Shown here: piece after piece, positions 1-4,080 of the stretch | Position numbering within the stretch: position 1 is the stretch's first letter | Layout of the letters: the number at the start of each line of letters is the position of its first letter | Assembly: GCA_012719015.1 (NCBI GenBank) | Contig: JAAYBE010000214.1 | Location: 1 to 6,618, forward strand | Direction: 5' to 3' | Source of the DNA: Actinomycetota bacterium | GTDB lineage: Bacteria > Actinomycetota > Thermoleophilia > UBA2241 | Length of the DNA stretch: 6,618 nt | The notes under the pieces: generated by a model | The model's database searches: none | Seen by the model: only the letters and a program-made list of their open reading frames with translations | Told to the model about the DNA's origin: nothing | Made by a program: the position numbers and the translations under genes

Positions 1-295
1 AGGCGCCGGCGAGGTTGGCGGCCTCGTCCTTGACGAAGATCCGCGCCCCGTTGCCCGGCGCGCTCACGCTGCGCACCAGGTCGGTGAGGTTGCGGAGCTC
101 GAGCAGCGGCGTGTCGCCCACGCCGGCGCGCCTCTGGATGGCGACGATGTCGTCGAGCGAGTAGCCGTGCGCGCCCATCATGCGCTCGTAGTCGAAGGCG
201 ACCGGGCTGATCTCGAACTCCGAGTAGTCCATGCCCAGCGCCCTGCGCATGATCTCGCCGCGGCGCGCCATGATCGCGTCGAACCGGGTGGCCAT
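1..295 (-). CDS. ortB: 2-amino-4-oxopentanoate thiolase, PLP-dependent large subunit OrtB (5' part only)
   Basis: OrtB is the PLP-binding beta subunit of 2-amino-4-oxopentanoate thiolase, which with OrtA cleaves 2-amino-4-oxopentanoate with CoA to acetyl-CoA and alanine, the last step of ornithine degradation; it is cytoplasmic. Only the first 98 codons are visible. They show the OrtB-like N-terminus (FDAIMARRGEIM, residues 5-16; FDYERMM, 34-40), the VGDTPLLEL segment (59-67) typical of threonine-synthase-like fold-type II PLP enzymes, and RIFVKDEAANLAGA (85-98). The last segment normally runs straight into the SFKDR motif carrying the PLP lysine, which would lie just outside the window, so the catalytic lysine is not seen. 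ATG is preceded by a GAGGGG ribosome site and overlaps the ortA stop by one base (TGATG), implying translational coupling. A generic threonine synthase-like enzyme is the alternative, but the OrtA and dehydrogenase neighbours make OrtB much likelier. Confidence 0.82.
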   Translation of the reverse strand, partial: MATRFDAIMARRGEIMRRALGMDYSEFEISPVAFDYERMMGAHGYSLDDIVAIQRRAGVGDTPLLELRNLTDLVRSVSAPGNGARIFVKDEAANLAGA

Positions 296-675
296 CAGCG
301 CTCACCCCCCTCGGCCGGCGCCTCGTCCGACGGGCCGGCCGGCGCCGCTCCGCCGGCCTCCGCGGCGCGGTAGGCCGCGAGCTGGGCACGCAGGTCGCGG
401 CCGACGTGCGTGAGCTCCGGGACGGGTCGGCCGTAGGTGATGTAGTAGCCCGGATTCACCGCCGAGAGGGCGCCGCTCACGCGGCGGCCGGTGATCGTCG
501 CGATCGTCAACTCCTCGCCGAGCACAGCCCCGCCCTCGGCGAACCCCTTGACCCACATCATCAGCGGCTTCTCGGCCGTCTCCGGCGGCAGGTTCGTGCT
601 GCGGTCGGCGGGGTCGAGCAGCTTGACCTCGACCTCGACCCAGTCGCCCTCCCGGGCGCGGTCCACGTCTCCCAC
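295..675 (-). CDS. ortA: 2-amino-4-oxopentanoate thiolase, small subunit OrtA
   Basis: OrtA is the small alpha subunit of 2-amino-4-oxopentanoate thiolase; it pairs with OrtB to split 2-amino-4-oxopentanoate into acetyl-CoA and alanine. The 126-residue product shows the family pattern: GDWVEVEVKLL (10-20), an LPPET and PLMMWVKGF core (29-45), GEELTIATITGRRVSG (53-68), the NPGYYITYGRPVPEL stretch (74-88) and VGRDLRAQL (91-99). Known OrtA proteins are about 100 residues; the extra length is an Ala/Pro/Glu-rich, probably disordered tail (about 104-126). I chose GTG at 675 because AAAGGGG (690-684) sits 8 bases upstream. GTG at 666 also has a possible site, and GTG at 684 overlaps the ribosome site. 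The gene begins 74 bases after the dehydrogenase stop and its stop shares a base with the ortB start, so it is in the same operon. Recognition is by motif memory and context, not a search. Confidence 0.83.
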   Translation of the reverse strand: MGDVDRAREGDWVEVEVKLLDPADRSTNLPPETAEKPLMMWVKGFAEGGAVLGEELTIATITGRRVSGALSAVNPGYYITYGRPVPELTHVGRDLRAQLAAYRAAEAGGAAPAGPSDEAPAEGGER

Positions 676-683
676 TCCCGTCA

Positions 684-690
684 CCCCTTT
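684..690 (-). promoter_or_regulatory. Ribosome binding site deciding the ortA start
   Basis: AAAGGGG reads on the minus strand 8 bases ahead of GTG at 675. No ATG exists in this frame between the dehydrogenase stop and the conserved GDWVEVEV segment, so a GTG start is required. GTG at 666 has CGGGAG about 8 bases upstream and cannot be excluded. Confidence 0.55.
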
Positions 691-749
691 CAGGTATGCG
701 ATGGGCGCCGGCCGGCGTGCGTCGCCGGCGCACCCTCCATCATCGAAGC

Positions 750-1760
750 TCAGGCCGTCGGCGTCCAGAAGCGCGGCAACGGCATGTCGACCACCGTCAG
801 CATGCCGGCCGGCGCATCCTTGATCAGCGGGATGTAGTTGCCGACGCTGGCGTAGGTCCCCTTGCCGCCCGGGGTCTCCGGACGGTTGCTCATGTTGACG
901 TCGGGGTCGCCGTGGATCTCGATGTAGTCGCCGGTCTCGACGCCCTCCATCTCGGGATGCACCTGCTGCGGGTGGACGAGCTCGATCTTGACCTCGCCGT
1001 CGACGTAGGCGCGGGCGATGTGCCGACACCCGGCCACGTCTCCCGGCGCCACGTGCACGTGCGGCGTACTGCGCTCGACCCTGGAGACGATCGGCTCGCG
1101 CGTCTCCTCGACGCGTTCGATCGTCCACCCCAGCGCCCTGGCGATGAGACCGATGGACTCGGGGAAGCCGATGTGACCGACGATGCTCCCTTCGGCGACG
1201 CCGCGCTCGAACCGCTCCACCGTGACGCCCACGCCCTGGCTGTTCAGCACCGTGGGGCCGAACGGCGAGAGGTCGTTCACCCGCGTGGCGACGATCTTGT
1301 CGACGCGCAGGCACACCGAGCTCCACATGACCACCAGCGCGTCGAGCATGAACCCCGGGTTGACGCCGGCGCCGAGACAGGTGACCCCGTTCTCCCTGGC
1401 GACCTTGTCGAACAGCTCGGCCCGCTCCGGGTCGCTGGCCCACGGGTAAGAGAGCGTCTCGGCGATGCAGATGACGTCGGCACCGGCGCGCAGCGCCGGC
1501 AGGACCTGCGGCTCCACCTCGTGGAGGTTGCTGCTCGTCGTGATGCAGACGACGTCCGGCCGCCGCGCCAGCACGGCCTCGTGGTCCCCGGTGACCACGA
1601 CGTCGCACGGCCGTCCCAGCAGCTCGCCGACGGTCTTCCCCTGCTTGGCGGGGTCGGTGTCGACGACGCCGACCAGCTCGACGTCCCTGGGACGGTCGAG
1701 CAGATAGCTCATGAGGCCCTGGCCCATCATGCCGGCGCCCCACCCGGCGACCTTGATCAT
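750..1760 (-). CDS. ord: 2,4-diaminopentanoate dehydrogenase (DAPDH)
   Basis: This NAD(P)-dependent enzyme oxidatively deaminates 2,4-diaminopentanoate to 2-amino-4-oxopentanoate and ammonia, supplying the substrate of OrtAB encoded next. The 336-residue product is full length for the family. The N-terminus is a Rossmann nucleotide site (GAGMMG, residues 8-13, with an acidic D34 at the end of the second strand), like dihydrodipicolinate reductase. The middle has AETLSYPW and GAGVNPGFMLD, seen in DAPDH and related diamino acid dehydrogenases. The C-terminal part (292-336) carries NRPETPGGKGT, GNYIPLI and VVDMPLPRFW, the features I recognise best from the clostridial enzyme. ATG at 1760 has a very strong GAGGAGGAG site 6 bases upstream. 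It is the first gene of the ord-ortA-ortB run and follows tetR on the same strand after a 145-base gap with its own likely promoter. An L-erythro-3,5-diaminohexanoate dehydrogenase (lysine fermentation) is the main alternative; adjacent OrtAB argues against it. Confidence 0.83.
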   Translation of the reverse strand: MIKVAGWGAGMMGQGLMSYLLDRPRDVELVGVVDTDPAKQGKTVGELLGRPCDVVVTGDHEAVLARRPDVVCITTSSNLHEVEPQVLPALRAGADVICIAETLSYPWASDPERAELFDKVARENGVTCLGAGVNPGFMLDALVVMWSSVCLRVDKIVATRVNDLSPFGPTVLNSQGVGVTVERFERGVAEGSIVGHIGFPESIGLIARALGWTIERVEETREPIVSRVERSTPHVHVAPGDVAGCRHIARAYVDGEVKIELVHPQQVHPEMEGVETGDYIEIHGDPDVNMSNRPETPGGKGTYASVGNYIPLIKDAPAGMLTVVDMPLPRFWTPTA

Positions 1761-1766
1761 CTTCGG

Positions 1767-1775
1767 CTCCTCCTC
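1767..1775 (-). promoter_or_regulatory. Strong ribosome binding site of ord
   Basis: GAGGAGGAG on the minus strand lies 6 bases before ATG at 1760. It fixes the start of the dehydrogenase and rejects longer in-frame versions that extend back into the tetR gene. Confidence 0.85.
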
Positions 1776-1784
1776 ACGCGGTGG

Positions 1785-1798
1785 CGCGCTGACGCGCG
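1785..1798 (-). other. Small GC hairpin in the ord leader
   Basis: CGCGC and GCGCG (1785-1789 and 1794-1798) can pair around a 4-base loop in the predicted 5' untranslated region, 10 bases upstream of the strong ribosome site. In GC-rich DNA such a 5 bp stem arises easily by chance. No riboswitch fold was recognised. Confidence 0.2.
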
Positions 1799-1819
1799 GG
1801 TTCTCACTGATGCATACAT

Positions 1820-1848
1820 AATATACAGCACCGGAGAAGCGGCGGAAA
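1820..1848 (-). promoter_or_regulatory. Putative promoter of the ord-ortA-ortB operon
   Basis: On the minus strand a -35-like TTTCCG (1848-1843) and a -10-like TATATT (1825-1820) are separated by 17 bases. They lie in a strikingly AT-rich island (about 1811-1830) in otherwise GC-rich DNA. The predicted transcription start falls about 50 bases before the ord ATG. The -35 match is weak, so an activator or another sigma factor may be involved. This would let ord-ortAB be expressed separately from tetR. Confidence 0.5.
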
Positions 1849-1905
1849 CACCCTGGACCCGACCGCGAGTCCGAAGGCCATGAGGATGGAGGCGGAAGCC
1901 TGCGC

Positions 1906-2544
1906 TCAGCCCGGGACGCCCGGCTGCGTCCCGCTCGGCCCCACGTCGACGGGGATCTCCACGCCGGTGGCGAGGGAGGCGTAGGCGGCGACCAGACGGA
2001 CGGCCTCCTCCACGCTCGGCGGGCCGCCCTCAAGGATGTAGAGGCTGTAGGCGTCCTCGAGGGCGACCAGGTTGGTGGCGATGCCCAGGCTGTCGCCGCT
2101 CAGGCGGAAGGCTCCCCGTGACGCCCCGACGTCGAGGATGCGGCGGTACATCTCGACCTGCTGGGCGTTGAGCGACCGCACCATGGCCCGCAGCGCGGCG
2201 TCGTGGCGGAACGCGCCGGCGGACTCGAAGATGATGGTGGTGTCGTCCTCCGGCGTGCGGGGGAAGCCGGCGCCGATGGTCGCCGCGAGCTGGAGGACGG
2301 GGTCGTCGAGCCTGTCGGCGGCCTCGCGCCGCTGCTCCACGAACCGCGTGACGGCGTGAGCGATCGTCTCCACCAGCAGCTCGCCCACGTCGGGGTAGTA
2401 GTAGAGGATGGACTGCGACGAGAGGCCGGCCTCGCTGGCGATGTCCTTGATGCGGACCGCGCCGTAGCCCCGCGCCGCGATGGCGCGCCGGGCCGCGGCG
2501 CGGATCCCGTCTCTTCTCTCGTCCTGTCGCTTCGGTCGCGCCAT
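1906..2544 (-). CDS. TetR/AcrR-family transcriptional regulator
   Basis: A 212-residue ligand-responsive DNA-binding protein of usual TetR length. The N-terminal domain has the basic start MARPKRQDERR, a first helix (about 8-25), and a helix-turn-helix with RIKDIASEAGLSSQSILYYY (31-50), where the LSSQSILYYYPD segment is the recognition helix and following turn. The C-terminal two thirds form the variable helical ligand and dimer domain, so the effector cannot be read. ATG at 2544 is preferred because MARPKR is a typical family start. A TTG at 2595 would lie upstream of the predicted transcription start. The ribosome site is only a G-run (GGCGGGGG) very close to the ATG. It sits between the ord-ort genes, transcribed the same way, and the divergent M20 gene. 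A palindrome in the shared upstream region is its probable operator. It is therefore likely a local, self-regulating repressor; whether it also controls ord is not shown. Confidence 0.92.
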   Translation of the reverse strand: MARPKRQDERRDGIRAAARRAIAARGYGAVRIKDIASEAGLSSQSILYYYPDVGELLVETIAHAVTRFVEQRREAADRLDDPVLQLAATIGAGFPRTPEDDTTIIFESAGAFRHDAALRAMVRSLNAQQVEMYRRILDVGASRGAFRLSGDSLGIATNLVALEDAYSLYILEGGPPSVEEAVRLVAAYASLATGVEIPVDVGPSGTQPGVPG

Positions 2545-2573
2545 ACCCCCGCCGAGCGGTCGTTCGAATCGCA

Positions 2574-2584
2574 ATCCGGTCGTC
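2574..2584. repeat. Second copy of the operator right half
   Basis: ATCCGGTCGTC here matches ATCCGGTTGTC at 2617-2627 in 10 of 11 positions, as a direct repeat 43 bases apart, close to four helical turns. It overlaps the predicted tetR transcription start (about 2578) and could be a weaker regulator site for autorepression. No GACAAC-like left half accompanies it. Confidence 0.4.
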
Positions 2585-2614
2585 AGTGTACGCAAAGACC
2601 CCAGCTATTGACAA
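2585..2614 (-). promoter_or_regulatory. Putative leftward promoter of tetR
   Basis: On the minus strand TTGTCA (2614-2609) and TACACT (2590-2585) are spaced by 18 bases, a reasonable sigma70-type pair. The start would fall near 2578, giving a leader of about 35 bases before ATG at 2544. Its -35 overlaps the -35 of the rightward promoter and the palindrome at 2610-2627, so one bound repressor could block both directions. Confidence 0.5.
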
Positions 2615-2635
2615 CGATCCGGTTGTCTTTAGAAT
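2608..2635 (+). promoter_or_regulatory. Near-consensus sigma70 promoter of the M20 / binding-protein operon
   Basis: A perfect -35 TTGACA (2608-2613) and a 5-of-6 -10 TAGAAT (2630-2635) are separated by 16 bases. This is the strongest promoter in the window. Transcription would start near 2642, about 30 bases before GTG at 2673. The palindrome at 2610-2627 covers most of the -35 and the spacer, the position expected for a repressor site. Confidence 0.8.
2610..2627. promoter_or_regulatory. Probable TetR operator (6+6 bp inverted repeat)
   Basis: GACAAC (2610-2615) and GTTGTC (2622-2627) form a perfect inverted repeat around the 6-base centre GATCCG. An 18 bp dyad is a normal size for a TetR-family dimer site. 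It lies between tetR and the divergent M20 gene and overlaps the -35 of both predicted promoters. Assignment to this TetR is inferred from position; the protein-DNA pairing cannot be read from sequence. Confidence 0.65.
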
Positions 2636-2662
2636 CGCGGTTCAAAGAATCGGGCTGATCCT

Positions 2663-2668
2663 GGGAGG
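2663..2668 (+). promoter_or_regulatory. Ribosome binding site deciding the M20 start
   Basis: GGGAGG lies 4 bases before GTG at 2673, slightly close but strong. The frame is open further upstream to an ATG at 2586, but that lies ahead of the predicted transcription start near 2642, so the GTG start is preferred. Confidence 0.65.
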
Positions 2669-2672
2669 GCAC

Positions 2673-3989
2673 GTGACCGCTTTGCGTTCGGCGCTCGAGG
2701 AGAAGGTCGTCGCCCGCATCCGCGACCGCCGCGACGAGCTTGTGGCCCTCGTCGGCGAGCTCGTCGCCTGCGACACCACCTCGCGCAACTACAACGAACC
2801 GGCGCGCGACGAGGAGAAGCTCCAGACGATCCTCGCCCGACGCCTCGGGGCGCTCGGGGCGGAGACCGACCTGTGGGTGCCGGAGCCGGTCCGCGAGGGG
2901 CACCGCAACCTGCCCCCGGGGATGCGCTTCGACGGCCGGCCGCAGCTGGCCGCCCACGTGGCGGGCGGCGCCGGCGGCCGCTCCCTGCTGCTCAACGGCC
3001 ACATCGACGCCGTGGACGTGGAGCCGCGCGCCGACTGGACCAGCGACCCGCTCGTCGCCACCGCCCGGGACGGTCGCCTGTACGGGCGCGGCGTCAACGA
3101 CATGAAGGGCGGCATCGCCTGTCTCGTGACGGCGCTGGAGGTTCTGCGCGAGGAGGGCGTGCGCCTGGGCGGCGACGTCGTCTTCTGCACCGTCACCGAC
3201 GAGGAGATGGGCGGCGCCGGCGGCTTCGCCGCCGTCGAGCACGGCGTCCGTGCGGACGCCGGCATCTGCGCCGAGCCCTCGGCCCTGAACGTCGAGGCCG
3301 CCTGCCGCGGCGGCCTGCCGATCACCGTCACCGCGCTGGGCCGCACCGGCCACGCGGAGCTGGCCCACCCCGACTGGCGTGAGGGTGGGCCCGTCAACGC
3401 CATCGAGAAGCTCCTGCCGGTGCTGCTCGAGGTCCAGCGAATGCGCGAGGACTGGCGCACGCGCCCCGACCATCAGCATCCGCTGCTGCCGCCGGGCGAC
3501 ATCGTGCCGACGATCATCGCCGGCGGCACCTGGGTGGTCACGATCCCGCACGAGTGCACCGTGACGCTCGACGTCACCTACCTGCCCGGCCACCTCGACG
3601 CCGAGGGCACCGGACGCGCCGTGGAGCGTGAGATCACGGACCGCCTGCGCGCCGCGGTCGCCGACGACCCCTGGTTCGACGAGCACCCGCTGCGGATCGA
3701 GTTCATCCAGGACGTGGTCCCGGCGGAGGTGCCGGCCGACCACGAGATCGTCCAGCTCGCCCTGGGCGCCGCCGGCGACCTCGGTCACGACCCCCGGGTC
3801 ACCGGCCTCGACACCTGGCACGACGCTGCGACCTTCACCCGGTTCGGCACGCCGACGGTGTCGTTCGGCCCGGACTGCGAGAACTCGCACGCGGTCGACG
3901 AGTCGGTCTCGATCGACTCGCTGGTCGACTGCGCCGCCGCGGTCGCGCTGATCGCCATGCGCTGGTGCGGCGTGAGAGGGCAGACCTGA
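2673..3989 (+). CDS. M20 family metallopeptidase, ArgE/DapE-type deacylase
   Basis: A cytoplasmic di-zinc amidohydrolase of 438 residues that removes an acyl group or residue from an amino acid or splits a dipeptide; the exact substrate is not readable. The complete M20 metal and catalytic set is visible: NGHIDAVD (ligand H110, D112 supporting it), GRGVNDMKGG (bridging D143), TDEEMGG (general base E177, ligand E178), AEPSAL (ligand E201) and ENSHAVDE (ligand H406). The lid/dimerisation domain starts around 212, with GRTGHAELAHP giving H227, which reaches into the partner active site in this family, followed by GGPVNAIEKL. There is no signal peptide, so it acts on imported substrate. It is the first gene after the strong promoter and is followed after 91 bases by a peptide-type binding protein. 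With the ornithine-pathway genes divergent, N-acylornithine or an ornithine-containing dipeptide is an attractive but unproven substrate. A general aminoacylase or succinyl-diaminopimelate desuccinylase-like enzyme remains possible. Confidence 0.93.
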   Translation: MTALRSALEEKVVARIRDRRDELVALVGELVACDTTSRNYNEPARDEEKLQTILARRLGALGAETDLWVPEPVREGHRNLPPGMRFDGRPQLAAHVAGGAGGRSLLLNGHIDAVDVEPRADWTSDPLVATARDGRLYGRGVNDMKGGIACLVTALEVLREEGVRLGGDVVFCTVTDEEMGGAGGFAAVEHGVRADAGICAEPSALNVEAACRGGLPITVTALGRTGHAELAHPDWREGGPVNAIEKLLPVLLEVQRMREDWRTRPDHQHPLLPPGDIVPTIIAGGTWVVTIPHECTVTLDVTYLPGHLDAEGTGRAVEREITDRLRAAVADDPWFDEHPLRIEFIQDVVPAEVPADHEIVQLALGAAGDLGHDPRVTGLDTWHDAATFTRFGTPTVSFGPDCENSHAVDESVSIDSLVDCAAAVALIAMRWCGVRGQT

Positions 3990-4022
3990 CCACGGCGACG
4001 CCCCGCCCGCCCGGAGGTGGCG

Positions 4023-4037
4023 ATGAGAGCAGCCTGA
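4023..4037 (+). other. Four-codon mini-ORF with its own ribosome site, upstream of the binding protein
   Basis: ATG AGA GCA GCC TGA is preceded by GGAGG (4013-4017) at 5 bases. It is followed by AAGGGG (4037-4042) 8 bases before an ATG at 4051 and by AAAGGAG before ATG 4081. It may be a leader peptide, a coupling device, or an accidental leftover of a degraded start. Confidence 0.2.
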
Positions 4038-4068
4038 AGGGGACCAACCCATGCGCCGCAGACACGCG

Positions 4069-4075
4069 AAAGGAG
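4069..4075 (+). promoter_or_regulatory. Ribosome binding site favouring ATG 4081
   Basis: AAAGGAG is 5 bases from ATG at 4081, the best site in this gap. The in-frame ATG at 4051 has AAGGGG at 8 bases and would add ten residues (MRRRHAKGAT) to the signal peptide. Both starts are possible; 4081 gives the more normal signal peptide. Confidence 0.6.
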
Positions 4076-4080
4076 CGACC

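Noticed and set aside
1811..1830. A second TetR operator in the AT-rich island upstream of ord
   Set aside because: Only the outer TGC/GCA ends are symmetric, and it shows no resemblance to the GACAAC/GTTGTC dyad.
696..1883. A 395-codon plus-strand open frame antisense to ord
   Set aside because: It is rich in His/Asp/Arg with no motif; the opposite strand encodes a full-length dehydrogenase with a strong ribosome site.
1890..1901. An AGGC/GCCT hairpin just after the tetR stop, as a terminator
   Set aside because: The stem is only 4 bp and has no T-tract on the minus strand, so it is not convincing as an intrinsic terminator.
2586..2672. An N-terminal extension of the M20 protein starting at ATG 2586
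   Set aside because: It would begin upstream of the near-consensus promoter and cover the operator region; GTG 2673 has a good ribosome site and gives a normal M20 N-terminus.
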